NCBI GenBank assembly: GCA_018883985.1
Contig: JAHLFA010000059.1
Coordinates: forward strand, 62,001-126,000
Direction: 5' to 3'
Source: Candidatus Ruminococcus intestinipullorum
GTDB lineage: Bacteria; Bacillota; Clostridia; Lachnospirales; Lachnospiraceae
Length of the DNA: 64,000 nt
Numbering within the stretch: the stretch's first letter is position 1; each line of letters begins with the position of its first letter. Shown piece by piece: positions 24,684 to 34,046 of this stretch. Made by a program: the position numbers and the translations under genes. Below the pieces are notes generated by a model. It had not been told where the DNA came from, ran no database searches, and saw nothing but the letters and a program-made list of their open reading frames with translations.

Positions 24684-26081
24684 ATGGAAGAAAGACAAGC
24701 ATTACACACAAGCCCTTATGTAGTGCAGATTGAAAAATTTGCATCTTCTTTAAAACAGCTTTCACATACATTTTTGAAATTAGAAGATAAGAAACGTTCC
24801 TTTACAAATGAAGAGGTTGAGCAGATGTTTGAACAAGTCAAGGAAAAGGTATGTGAGGGGTGTGATAAACATCCATGGTGTTGGGGAACAAATTTTGTAC
24901 ATACTTATCAAATGGGATATGAGATTTTATCGGCTGTAGATCAGTATGGAAATGAATTAAATACAGAAACCAAACGGAAATTGCAGCAAAGATGTATGAA
25001 AGCACCTAGATTTTTAAGGGAAATATTGAGCGCATTCCATGATGCGAGAAAGGAGCTAATGTGGAATAACCGAATGGTGCAAAGTAGAGAAGGTTATGCT
25101 GTACAAATGGATACATTTGCAGATATGATTCGAAATACAGCAAAGGAATTGGAGAGAAGTATCTTTGTTGACGAGCGATTGGAGAAAAAAATTTCAGCCC
25201 ATTTGAAGAAAATGGGGATTCGTGTTTTATATACGAATTTCTTTTTAAATCGTGAAGGAAAGTATGAGGTTCACGTAACAGCAAAGGCATTAAAAAATGG
25301 ATGTGTTGCCACAAAGGAGCTTGTGAAAGGAGTTTCGGATGTAATGGGGCGTAAGTTTATTTCCGATGGAACGCACAATCCAGTTTTAGGAAAGGAGTAT
25401 ATTACCATTATATGTATGGAAGGCCCAGGGTATTATACGTTACAAGGTGTAGCGAAAATAGGGAAAGGGTGTAATAAAATTTCTGGAGATAGCTTTATGC
25501 TGATGGAACTTTCAGGAGGCCGTCAGGGAGCAGCATTATCGGATGGAATGGGTTCTGGAGAGAAAGCATGTAAAGAAAGCACATTAGTCATTGAGCTTTT
25601 GGAAGAATTATTAGAAGCAGGTTTTCCCGAAAAAACAGCAATTCAAATGATAAATACAATGCTTGTTATGGGAAGAGAGGACATCCATTTTTCAACAGTA
25701 GATATGAGTATTTTTGATTTGTATACAGGCACTTGTGAAATAATAAAAGCAGGGGCATCTTCTACATTTATTAAAAAGAAAAATAAAGTGGAACATATTA
25801 GTTCTTCTAGTTTGCCTATTGGAGTCATGAATTCTATTGAAATTGAATCCGTAAAACGGCAGTTAGAGGATGGGGATTTTGTCATTATGGTAACCGATGG
25901 TGTGCTGGATGCACTTCCTGTTGGGGAGCAAGATATTTTATTGGAAACAATTATTGGAGGGACTGCCATTAATAACCCAAGAGAATTAGCACATCATATC
26001 CTAGAGCAAGTGTTAAGCTTTACAGGAGAAGTTCCAATGGATGATATGACCGTTTTAGCAGTGGGCTTATGGGAATGTTGA
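24684..26081 (+). CDS. SpoIIE-type PP2C phosphatase lacking the membrane domain
   Basis: A 465-residue protein that matches the cytoplasmic part of SpoIIE, the phosphatase that dephosphorylates SpoIIAA to activate sigma-F in the forespore. N-terminal region II has the Cys-rich CEGCDKHPWCW (about 58-68). The PPM/PP2C domain (about 250-460) shows GDSFMLMELSGGRQGAALSD with DGMGSGEKA, VDMSIFDLYTG, FVIMVTDGVLDA and a late DDMTVLAVG, so the metal-binding Asp residues are kept. The ten-helix N-terminal membrane domain of Bacillus SpoIIE (about 300 residues) is absent; the upstream DNA holds only a terminator. Neighbouring tilS-hpt-ftsH is the usual SpoIIE context. Confidence 0.85.
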   Translation: MEERQALHTSPYVVQIEKFASSLKQLSHTFLKLEDKKRSFTNEEVEQMFEQVKEKVCEGCDKHPWCWGTNFVHTYQMGYEILSAVDQYGNELNTETKRKLQQRCMKAPRFLREILSAFHDARKELMWNNRMVQSREGYAVQMDTFADMIRNTAKELERSIFVDERLEKKISAHLKKMGIRVLYTNFFLNREGKYEVHVTAKALKNGCVATKELVKGVSDVMGRKFISDGTHNPVLGKEYITIICMEGPGYYTLQGVAKIGKGCNKISGDSFMLMELSGGRQGAALSDGMGSGEKACKESTLVIELLEELLEAGFPEKTAIQMINTMLVMGREDIHFSTVDMSIFDLYTGTCEIIKAGASSTFIKKKNKVEHISSSSLPIGVMNSIEIESVKRQLEDGDFVIMVTDGVLDALPVGEQDILLETIIGGTAINNPRELAHHILEQVLSFTGEVPMDDMTVLAVGLWEC

Positions 26082-26120
26082 GTGGTTGCAATTTTTTGAA
26101 AGATTGAGTATAGTTTATTT

Positions 26121-27533
26121 ATGGATAAAAAAATTTGGAACTATATAGAGCAGCAAAAACTATTAGAGTACGGAGATAAGGTTATTGCAGGGATATCGGG
26201 AGGAGCAGATTCGGTATGCCTGTTTTTCGTGTTGTTATCTTTGAGAGAAAAATTAGGGCTTGATATACTGGCAGTTCACGTGAATCATGGTCTGCGTGGA
26301 GCAACTGCAAAAAGAGATGAAGAGTTTACAAAGAAATTATGTGAGCAACATGCAGTTCCTTGTCTAGTTTATTCGGAAAATATAGAGGCTGTTGCAAAGG
26401 AAAGAAAGAAATCTATTGAGGAAGCTGGAAGAATAGTTAGAAGAGAGTGCTTTGAGCGTGTAAGAAAGGAGTATCAAGGGAATAAAATTGCCCTTGCACA
26501 TCATCAAAATGATAATGCAGAAACGCTTATTATGAATTTAGCAAGGGGAACAGGGCTTCGAGGCATGGGAGGGATTCGTCCTAAAAATGGGCATGTAATT
26601 CGTCCATTATTGTGTTTAAATCGAAGAGAAATCGAGGCATATTTACAAGAAAAGGGCGTTTCGTTTTGTGAAGATGAAACAAATCAAGAGGATATATATT
26701 TAAGAAATCGCATTCGTCATCATATTATTCCAGCACTAGAAGAACAGGTAAATTCACAGGCAGTTCGTCATATGAATGACTTAATGCAGCAAGTACAGGA
26801 AGTTTGGGAATATATGGATGATGTTGTACAAGGTGTATTTAAAGAATGTGTTGACGAATCCACGAACCAATGCCAAATAAAAGAACAGCAATTTTGCTCA
26901 CTAAAAATAGTTTTACAAAAAATGATAGTGTATAAAGCACTTGCTAACATTACAGGAAGTGAACGAGATTTATCTATGCTTCATGTAGAATCGGTATTGG
27001 ATTTGTTTCAAAAACAAAGTGGAAAATCCAAAAGTCTTTTAAAGGGAATTCGTGCAGTAAGGAATTATGAAGGTGTGCTGCTTGAGAGAGAAGAGAAAGG
27101 TTTAGTGGAAGAATTTCCCCTGCAAACACTTCAAATACCAGGTATAACAAGAGTGGAAACTAGAGGCTTGGAGATATCTTGTAAAATATTTGAAAAAAAT
27201 GTTGATTTCTCCATGGAGGATATCCCTCAAAAAGCCTACACGAAATGGATAGATTATGATATAATAAAAAATACTCTGACTATTAGAGGGAGAAAGTCCC
27301 AAGATGTCATAGGAATTAGTAGGGCAGGAGGCACACAGAAATTAAAGTCTTATTTTGTGAATGAAAAAATTCCTGCAAAAATCCGTGCAAACATTCCATT
27401 AATCGCAGATGGAAGCCAGATTGTATGGGTCGTTGGATATCGTATGAGCAGTAAGTATCAGATATCTGACAAGACAAAACGTATACTTCAAATTGAAATA
27501 ACGGAGGATAAAGAGAATGGCAGAAACAATTAA
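26121..27533 (+). CDS. tilS: tRNA(Ile)-lysidine synthetase
   Basis: Modifies C34 of tRNA-Ile(CAU) to lysidine so that it reads AUA instead of AUG. The N-terminal N-type ATP pyrophosphatase domain carries the PP-loop SGGADS (residues 26-31), then VNHGLRG and [10 protein letters not shown] with a TGLRGMGGI loop. The C-terminal TilS substrate-binding domains are present to residue 470, including [13 protein letters not shown]-type sequence. Its 3' end overlaps hpt by 17 bases. Full length for the family. Confidence 0.95.
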   Translation: MDKKIWNYIEQQKLLEYGDKVIAGISGGADSVCLFFVLLSLREKLGLDILAVHVNHGLRGATAKRDEEFTKKLCEQHAVPCLVYSENIEAVAKERKKSIEEAGRIVRRECFERVRKEYQGNKIALAHHQNDNAETLIMNLARGTGLRGMGGIRPKNGHVIRPLLCLNRREIEAYLQEKGVSFCEDETNQEDIYLRNRIRHHIIPALEEQVNSQAVRHMNDLMQQVQEVWEYMDDVVQGVFKECVDESTNQCQIKEQQFCSLKIVLQKMIVYKALANITGSERDLSMLHVESVLDLFQKQSGKSKSLLKGIRAVRNYEGVLLEREEKGLVEEFPLQTLQIPGITRVETRGLEISCKIFEKNVDFSMEDIPQKAYTKWIDYDIIKNTLTIRGRKSQDVIGISRAGGTQKLKSYFVNEKIPAKIRANIPLIADGSQIVWVVGYRMSSKYQISDKTKRILQIEITEDKENGRNN

Positions 27534-28044
27534 AGTTTTACTAAGTGAAAAAGAGGTAGAAGAGAGAATTCAGGAGCTAGGCAGACAGATTAGTGAGAAG
27601 TACCAAGGAAAGCAAATTCATATGATTTGTGTTTTAAAAGGTGGCGTATTCTTTATGTGTGAACTAGCAAAAAGAATTAGCGTTCCTGTGTCATTGGATT
27701 TTATGTGTGTCAGCAGCTATGGAGATGCAACACAGTCAAGTGGAGTTGTAAGAATTGCAAAAGATTTGGACGAGTCTATTGAAGGTAAAGATGTTCTGAT
27801 AGTAGAGGACATTATCGATTCTGGACGCACATTATCTTATTTGATTGAAGTTTTGAAAAAGAGAAATCCTAAGAGCATTGAGCTTTGCACTCTTTTAGAT
27901 AAACCAGAAAGAAGAGAAAGAGATGTTCAAGTAGATTATGTAGGATTTGAAATTCCAGATGAGTTCGTAGTGGGATATGGTCTTGACTACGCACAAAAAT
28001 ATAGAAATTTACCATATATTGGAGTAGTAGAAGGGTTGGAATAG
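27517..28044 (+). CDS. hpt: Hypoxanthine phosphoribosyltransferase
   Basis: Salvages hypoxanthine and guanine to IMP and GMP using PRPP. 175 residues with [17 protein letters not shown], the PRPP motif [17 protein letters not shown] (about 90-106), and the C-terminal [21 protein letters not shown] 27517 lies within the end of tilS, with GGAGG in tilS codons as its ribosome site. Conserved order tilS-hpt-ftsH. Confidence 0.96.
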   Translation: MAETIKVLLSEKEVEERIQELGRQISEKYQGKQIHMICVLKGGVFFMCELAKRISVPVSLDFMCVSSYGDATQSSGVVRIAKDLDESIEGKDVLIVEDIIDSGRTLSYLIEVLKKRNPKSIELCTLLDKPERRERDVQVDYVGFEIPDEFVVGYGLDYAQKYRNLPYIGVVEGLE

Positions 28045-28059
28045 GAAGGAGAAGTATCA

Positions 28060-29889
28060 TTGAATGACAAAAAATATAAGGGAATAAATGGAGTAACGTT
28101 TAGTATTATTCTTCTTATTATTCTTGCTGTACTTTGGATGACAGGCAGGGTGCAGCTTCACGGCCAGGAGATGACATATACACAATTTGAGCAGGAAATT
28201 CAGGCTGAGAATATAGACAATGTTATTATTCACCAAGGAAAGGCAGTTCCCACAGGAAGCGTTTCGTTTATATTGCGTGATAATGATGAAATAAGAAGAG
28301 TAAATGTATCTGATGTAAATCATACGCAGGAGCTATTGGAGGAGAATGATATTGCTTATCAATTTGAAGCAGTCCCACAGGAATCCATAGCAGTCACAGT
28401 AGTTTTACCTGTGATTCTTACGTTATTAGGCTTTTTGTTTATCATTTCATTTATGAATCGTCAAAGTGGGGGAGCAAATGCCAAAGCAATGAATTTTGGA
28501 AAAAGCCGTGCCCGTATGAGTACGGATAGTGATAAGAAAGTTACTTTTGCTGATGTGGCAGGACTTCAGGAGGAAAAGGAACAGTTAGAAGAAATTGTAG
28601 ATTTCTTAAAAGCACCAAAAAAATATATTCAAGTAGGTGCAAGAATTCCAAAGGGAGTTTTATTGGAAGGACCTCCAGGAACAGGTAAGACTTTGTTGGC
28701 AAAAGCTGTAGCTGGAGAAGCGGGAGTTCCATTCTTTTCCATTTCTGGTTCTGATTTTGTGGAAATGTTCGTTGGTGTTGGAGCATCTCGTGTACGAGAT
28801 TTATTTCAGGATGCCAAGAAGAATGCCCCATGTATTGTATTTATTGATGAAATAGATGCTGTGGCTAGAAGAAGAGGAAGTGGTCTTGGTGGAGGACATG
28901 ATGAACGTGAACAGACGTTGAACCAAATGCTTGTAGAAATGGATGGATTTGGTGTTAATGAAGGTATTATCGTTATGGCTGCAACGAATAGAAAAGATAT
29001 TTTAGACCCTGCGATTTTAAGACCAGGTCGTTTTGACCGTGATGTAATGGTTGGACGCCCAGATGTTCGAGGAAGAGAAGATATCTTAAAAGTACATGCC
29101 AGAAATAAACCATTGGGTGATGATATTGATTTAAAACAGATTGCACAGACTACAAGTGGATTTACAGGTGCTGATTTAGAAAATCTTTTAAATGAGGCAG
29201 CGATTTATGCTGCTAAGGCAGGAAGAGTTTATTTACAACAAGAAGATATTAAACAGGCATTTGTAAAGGTTGGAATTGGGACAGAGAAGAAGAGTCGAAT
29301 TGTATCTGAAAAAGAAAGAAAGATTACAGCATACCATGAAGCTGGTCACGCTATTTTGTTCCATGTTTTGCCAGATGTAGGGCCTGTTTACAGTGTTTCT
29401 ATCGTGCCTACAGGAGGAGCTGGTGGATATACAATGCCATTGCCTCAAGGCGATGATATGTTTAATACAAAGGGACGTATGTTGCAAGAAATTATTGTGT
29501 CACTAGGTGGTCGTGTAGCAGAAGAGCAAGTTTTTGATGATATTACGACAGGGGCATCTCAGGATATTCGTCAGGCAACAGCTACTGCCAAATCTATGAT
29601 TACAAAATTTGGTATGTCTGAAAAATTAGGATTAATCAATTATGACAATGACAGTGATGAAGTATTCATTGGAAGAGATTTTGGGCATACATCTAGAGGA
29701 TATGGTGAAAAGGTTGCAACTACAATTGATGAAGAAGTAAAACGTATCATCGATGAATGCTATGAGAAAGCAAAAGCAATATTAGAAGAGCATAAAGATG
29801 TTTTAGAAGCTTGTGCACAGTTGCTTTTAGAGAAAGAAAAGATTTCAAGAAGCGAGTTTGAAGCACTTTTTGAAAAAGAGGAAAAATAG
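28060..29889 (+). CDS. ftsH: ATP-dependent zinc metalloprotease FtsH
   Basis: Membrane-bound AAA+ protease that degrades misfolded membrane and regulatory proteins as a hexamer. The start is TTG 28060, eight bases after AAGGAG; no in-frame ATG is near. Two membrane helices (about 10-25 and 108-128) flank an outside domain. The AAA module has Walker A GPPGTGKT (about 204-211), Walker [11 protein letters not shown], and the second region of homology [20 protein letters not shown]. The zinc site is HEAGH near residue 426. 609 residues, normal length. Confidence 0.97.
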   Translation: MNDKKYKGINGVTFSIILLIILAVLWMTGRVQLHGQEMTYTQFEQEIQAENIDNVIIHQGKAVPTGSVSFILRDNDEIRRVNVSDVNHTQELLEENDIAYQFEAVPQESIAVTVVLPVILTLLGFLFIISFMNRQSGGANAKAMNFGKSRARMSTDSDKKVTFADVAGLQEEKEQLEEIVDFLKAPKKYIQVGARIPKGVLLEGPPGTGKTLLAKAVAGEAGVPFFSISGSDFVEMFVGVGASRVRDLFQDAKKNAPCIVFIDEIDAVARRRGSGLGGGHDEREQTLNQMLVEMDGFGVNEGIIVMAATNRKDILDPAILRPGRFDRDVMVGRPDVRGREDILKVHARNKPLGDDIDLKQIAQTTSGFTGADLENLLNEAAIYAAKAGRVYLQQEDIKQAFVKVGIGTEKKSRIVSEKERKITAYHEAGHAILFHVLPDVGPVYSVSIVPTGGAGGYTMPLPQGDDMFNTKGRMLQEIIVSLGGRVAEEQVFDDITTGASQDIRQATATAKSMITKFGMSEKLGLINYDNDSDEVFIGRDFGHTSRGYGEKVATTIDEEVKRIIDECYEKAKAILEEHKDVLEACAQLLLEKEKISRSEFEALFEKEEK

Positions 29890-29911
29890 ACGGATTAGAT
29901 TTGGAAGAGAT

Positions 29912-29958
29912 GGGGCAAGCACTTCAAATACTCAAAGGAGTAGAGAGGGGCTTGCCCC
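29912..29958 (+). other. Inverted repeat before the GH13 gene
   Basis: GGGGCAAGC (29912-29920) and GCTTGCCCC (29950-29958) are perfect complements with a 29-base loop. No T-run follows; AAGGGAG, the GH13 ribosome site, starts right after the right arm. It may shield the 5' end of the message or act as an operator. Confidence 0.5.
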
Positions 29959-29970
29959 AAGGGAGATTTT

Positions 29971-32040
29971 ATGAGAGAAAATGCATTATTCTGTGATGGA
30001 ACATCAGAGTATGTTATCCCAGCAGAGCCAGCAGCTTTTGAGAAAATTCATTTGAAATTTCGTACAGCTAAGGATGATGTAGACGAGGTGTATCTTGTAA
30101 CAGATGGCAGAGAATATTCTATGAAGAAAGAATGTTCTAAGGGGATTTTTGATTACTATGATATAGAATGGGAGTTAGGAGAGAACATGTTTTCCTATTA
30201 CTTCCGTATTCGAAGCAAAGATGAGATTTTATATTATCATCGTTGCGGTGTATCTAAGAATGTGGTTGAATACTACAATTTTAAGATTATGCCTGGATTT
30301 TCCACACCAGATTGGGCCAAAGGGGCAGTTATTTATCAAATTTTTGTGGATCGTTTTTGTAATGGGGATTCTTCAAATGATGTGTTAGATTCTGAATATA
30401 TGTATATTGGAGAGCCTGTTCAAAAGAGTAAAAGTTGGGATGAGCTGCCTCATGCAATGGATATTCGCAGATTTCATGGAGGCGATTTACAGGGTGTTTT
30501 GGACAAGTTGGATTATTTACAGGATTTAGGGGTAGAAGTTATTTATTTTAATCCACTTTTTGTATCACCATCGAACCATAAGTACGATATTCAAGATTAC
30601 GATTATATTGACCCTCATTATGGAGTAATTGTAGAAGATGAAGGGGCGCTTGTTTCCCAAGAAACAGATTTTGAGAATGCGAAGGCGACTAGATATCAGA
30701 GGAGAGTTGGAAGTCTTCGAAATCTTGAGGAAAGTAACAAGTTATTTATACGATTGATTGAAGAAATGCATCGAAGAGGGATGAAGGTTATTCTAGATGG
30801 AGTTTTTAACCATTGCGGTTCGTTTAATAAATGGCTGGATCGAGAAAGAATTTATGAAAATTTATCGGAATATCAAAAGGGTGCTTATGTAAGTGCCGAT
30901 AGTCCATATAGAGATTTCTTTCATTTTCGAGATCAAAGTGATGCATCCTGGCCATATAACCCTAGTTATGATGGATGGTGGGGGCATGATACACTTCCAA
31001 AATTAAATTATGAGGATTCACCGAAGTTAGTAAAATATATTATGGATATCGGAAAAAAATGGGTGTCACCACCTTTTTGTGCAGATGGATGGCGTTTAGA
31101 TGTAGCAGCTGATTTAGGATATAGCACGGAGTATAACCATATGTTTTGGAGAGAATTTCGTAAACAAGTAAAGGAAGCTAATCCAGAGGCTATTATTTTA
31201 GCAGAGCATTACGGAGATCCAGCAGAGTGGCTACAAGGAGATGAATGGGACAGCATTATGAATTATGATGCTTTTATGGAGCCTTTGACATGGTTTTTAA
31301 CTGGCATGGAAAAGCATAGTGATGAACGCCGAACGGATTTATGGGGAAATGCAGATAACTTTGTAAATACTATGAATCATTTCATGTCATCTATGTTGAC
31401 TCCATCTTTACAAACTGCAATGAATGAACTATCTAATCATGATCATTCTCGGTTTTTAACTCGTACCAATCATATCGTAGGGAGAATTGCAACTGTAGGA
31501 AGTAAGGCAGCTTCAGAGGGCATTAATGTAGCGGTAATGAGAGAGGCTGTCGCAATTCAGATGACGTGGGTTGGTGCACCAACAGTATATTATGGAGATG
31601 AAGTTGGTCTATGTGGTTTTACAGATCCAGATAGTAGACGAGCCTTTCCGTGGGGAAATGAAGATTGGGAGATGCATCAATTTCACAAAGATATGATACG
31701 TATTCATAAAACAGAAAAGCCATTACGAACAGGATCAATCAAAATGTTATATTGGGAAAATAACGTCATTGCATATGCTAGGTTTCAAGAGGGAGAGCAG
31801 ATTATTGTTGTTCTAAATAATAGTAAGGATTTTAAACAGGTTGTTGTACCTGTATGGCAGGCAGAGGTTCCTATGGAAGGCAAAATGAAAAGATTGCTTT
31901 ACTCTTGGGAAAAAGGATATACAACAAAGAAAGATATTTATCACGTAGAAAATGGAGAAGTTGTGATGAATATGAGCAGGCACTCTGTTGTGATTATGAA
32001 ACCAACTGCCGATACGAGAAATGTATATTTTGAAGACTAG
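29971..32040 (+). CDS. Glycoside hydrolase family 13 (neopullulanase/alpha-glucosidase type)
   Basis: A 689-residue cytoplasmic alpha-glucan hydrolase. An N-terminal CBM34-like beta domain (about 1-110) precedes the catalytic barrel, which starts at WAKGAVIYQIFVDRFCNGD. Catalytic residues: nucleophile Asp377 in DGWRLDVAADLG, acid/base Glu412 in ILAEHYGDP, and Asp491 in LSNHDHSRF. The domain order points to neopullulanase or maltogenic amylase, which cut maltodextrins or pullulan inside the cell. No signal peptide is seen. ATG 29971 follows AAGGGAG. Confidence 0.92.
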   Translation: MRENALFCDGTSEYVIPAEPAAFEKIHLKFRTAKDDVDEVYLVTDGREYSMKKECSKGIFDYYDIEWELGENMFSYYFRIRSKDEILYYHRCGVSKNVVEYYNFKIMPGFSTPDWAKGAVIYQIFVDRFCNGDSSNDVLDSEYMYIGEPVQKSKSWDELPHAMDIRRFHGGDLQGVLDKLDYLQDLGVEVIYFNPLFVSPSNHKYDIQDYDYIDPHYGVIVEDEGALVSQETDFENAKATRYQRRVGSLRNLEESNKLFIRLIEEMHRRGMKVILDGVFNHCGSFNKWLDRERIYENLSEYQKGAYVSADSPYRDFFHFRDQSDASWPYNPSYDGWWGHDTLPKLNYEDSPKLVKYIMDIGKKWVSPPFCADGWRLDVAADLGYSTEYNHMFWREFRKQVKEANPEAIILAEHYGDPAEWLQGDEWDSIMNYDAFMEPLTWFLTGMEKHSDERRTDLWGNADNFVNTMNHFMSSMLTPSLQTAMNELSNHDHSRFLTRTNHIVGRIATVGSKAASEGINVAVMREAVAIQMTWVGAPTVYYGDEVGLCGFTDPDSRRAFPWGNEDWEMHQFHKDMIRIHKTEKPLRTGSIKMLYWENNVIAYARFQEGEQIIVVLNNSKDFKQVVVPVWQAEVPMEGKMKRLLYSWEKGYTTKKDIYHVENGEVVMNMSRHSVVIMKPTADTRNVYFED

Positions 32041-32056
32041 AAAGTCGAGGAAACAG

Positions 32057-32917
32057 ATGAAAAAAATAGCAGTAATAAATGATTTATCAGGTTTTGGAAG
32101 ATGCTCTTTGACAGCTGCAATATCCACAATTTCAGTGATGGGAGTGCAGCCTTGTCCATTTCCAACAGCTGTTTTAAGTGCTCAAACAGGCTACAAAGAT
32201 TCTTATTGTGTAGAGCTGACAGATAAGATGCCGCTATTTCAATCTTCTTGGGAAAAAATGCAAGCTTCTTTTGATGGGATTTACACTGGGTTTGCCATCA
32301 ATGAACAGCAAATTCAGCATATGATTGATTTTGTAGAAGCATTTCAAAAAAAAGGGACATTTTTTTTGGCAGACCCTATTATGGGTGACCATGGAAAACG
32401 ATTTGATATATTTACTCCTTTATTTTGTGAAAAGATGAGAGAATTGGCAAAAAGAGCAGATATTATAACACCAAATATAACAGAACTTTGCATTTTAACA
32501 GGTACAGATTATAGAATTATAGAAAATATAGCAGAAGAAAAAGAGTTGATTACAACAGTTCATCAAATTGCAAGCGAATTTCAGAAAGAAGGTCCACAAA
32601 GCATAGTGGTGACAGGAATTCAGTTTCAAGATGAACAGACAGGAGAAAATAAAATAGGAAATCTAGCAATTCAAGGAAAAGATACTTATATGTCCTCATT
32701 TCCATATATAGGTGGAAGTTATTCAGGAACAGGCGATTTATTTGCGTCCATTATAGCTGGAGGAATAGCAAGAGGGAAAAAGTTGGAAGAATTGATAGAT
32801 TTGGCGGGAGCATTTATCGAGAAAGCGATAACAGATGCCGTAGCAGCGGGCATTCCACGAGATGAAGGCGTAGAATATGAAAGGTATTTATACTTTATCG
32901 GGGACGTAGTCAAATGA
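32057..32917 (+). CDS. Pyridoxal/pyridoxamine kinase
   Basis: A 286-residue ribokinase-fold kinase for vitamin B6 vitamers. ATG 32057 is chosen (GAGGAAACAG before it); an in-frame ATG at 32021 overlaps the end of the GH13 gene. Motifs: INDLSGFGRCSLTAAI (about 6-21), FFLADPIMGDHGKR, TPNITELCILTG and the anion hole SGTGDLFASIIAGG (about 227-240) with the catalytic Asp. The final residues GDVVK and stop TGA come from the palindromic repeat at 32894, which has replaced or extended the native end. Confidence 0.9.
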   Translation: MKKIAVINDLSGFGRCSLTAAISTISVMGVQPCPFPTAVLSAQTGYKDSYCVELTDKMPLFQSSWEKMQASFDGIYTGFAINEQQIQHMIDFVEAFQKKGTFFLADPIMGDHGKRFDIFTPLFCEKMRELAKRADIITPNITELCILTGTDYRIIENIAEEKELITTVHQIASEFQKEGPQSIVVTGIQFQDEQTGENKIGNLAIQGKDTYMSSFPYIGGSYSGTGDLFASIIAGGIARGKKLEELIDLAGAFIEKAITDAVAAGIPRDEGVEYERYLYFIGDVVK

Positions 32918-33022
32918 AATTTGACTACGTCCCCGATAAACGTTTGCCCTGTCCCTTTTTGAAAAAAGGGACAGGGCAAGATGCAATTCGGGACGTACTG
33001 AAATCAGTTTTGCTACGTCCCT
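32894..33022 (+). repeat. REP-like palindromic repeat array, copy 3 (three hairpins)
   Basis: Unit a: perfect 22-bp stem (32894-32915 and 32919-32940), core GGGGACGTAGTCAAAT, loop GAA. Unit b: perfect 17-bp stem TTGCCCTGTCCCTTTTT (32944-32960) with 32963-32979. Unit c: GGGACGTACTGAAATC to CTACGTCCC (32990-33022), the same subtype as 6068-6100. The array fills the space between two convergent genes, gives the upstream gene its last codons, and abuts the TAG stop of map. Confidence 0.9.
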
Positions 33023-33884
33023 ATTTAGTTAATATTTCTACGCCATCGTTTGTGATTAGCACCATATACTCAATCTGAGCAGACAATCCATCATCTTCTG
33101 TATAAACAGTCCATCCATTGTCTTCATCCACAAAGAAGTCTGGACTGCCTTCGTTAATCATTGGCTCGATTGTAAACATCATCCCTGGTACAAGCAGCAT
33201 TTCACTTCCTTTTGGTGTCACATAGCTTACGAATGGTTCTTCATGAAATTCTAGTCCAATTCCATGTCCACCGATATCTTCTACCACGGAGTAACCATTT
33301 GCTTTAGCATGTGAGTTAATAGCATCTGCGATATCGCCCAAATGTCCCCAAGGTTTTGCGGCTGCAAGCCCAAGCTCTACGCATTCTTCTGTTACACGAA
33401 TGAGGCGTTCAGCTCGTTCGGATACTTTTCCAATTTTAAACATACGGGAAGCATCTGAATAGTACCCATCTAAGATTGTGGATACATCAACGTTAATGAT
33501 ATCCCCTTCTTGAAGAATAATTCCTTCATCTGGAATACCATGACAAACTTCGTTATTTAAGGAAGTACATACACTTTTAGGAAATCCTTGATAACCTAAA
33601 GGTGCAGGAATCCCTCCGTTTTTTGTGGTAAAGTCATGAACGATACGGTCAATATCAGCAGTACTCATTCCAGCACAAATTTTAGATGCAACTTCATCAA
33701 GTACAGCTGTGTTGAGAGCCGCACTTTTTTTAATCTTTTCAATTTGTTCGGGTGTTTTTAGCAAATCACGAGTAGGAACAATTTCGCCTTTTTCTTCATG
33801 AAGTTTTATCCTTTCTTCGATAGGCATGTGGCATTTTTTATATTTTTTTCCACTGCCACACCAACAAAAATCATTTCTTTCCAT
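33021..33884 (-). CDS. map: Methionine aminopeptidase with N-terminal SEC-C zinc motif
   Basis: Removes the initiator methionine from new proteins. ATG 33884 (behind AAAGGAG) is chosen over an in-frame ATG at 33932. Residues 1-25 hold a SEC-C-type zinc motif, CWCGSGKKYKKCH, seen in the long Firmicute form. The M24 catalytic domain has the metal ligands in NVDVS, DASRMF, GHGIGLEFHE, TIEPM and the late QIEYMV. 287 residues. Its stop codon TAG is the first three bases of the neighbouring palindrome (TAGGGACGTAG). Confidence 0.95.
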   Translation of the reverse strand: MERNDFCWCGSGKKYKKCHMPIEERIKLHEEKGEIVPTRDLLKTPEQIEKIKKSAALNTAVLDEVASKICAGMSTADIDRIVHDFTTKNGGIPAPLGYQGFPKSVCTSLNNEVCHGIPDEGIILQEGDIINVDVSTILDGYYSDASRMFKIGKVSERAERLIRVTEECVELGLAAAKPWGHLGDIADAINSHAKANGYSVVEDIGGHGIGLEFHEEPFVSYVTPKGSEMLLVPGMMFTIEPMINEGSPDFFVDEDNGWTVYTEDDGLSAQIEYMVLITNDGVEILTK

Positions 33885-34046
33885 AGTTTGTATATCTCCT
33901 TTATTCTTGCTGTTAAGATAAATCAAATTCAAATCCCATTTTCTTAAGGTTTTGCTTAATCATATCAATAAATGTAGCAAATGTACAGCTATTTATGATA
34001 AGATAAACCATGAAACCATAACCAGAAATTTAAGGAGGAACGGGAT

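Noticed and set aside
32719-32979. Minus-strand frame opposite the pyridoxal kinase end
   Set aside because: It runs through the palindromic array and mirrors a well-supported gene.
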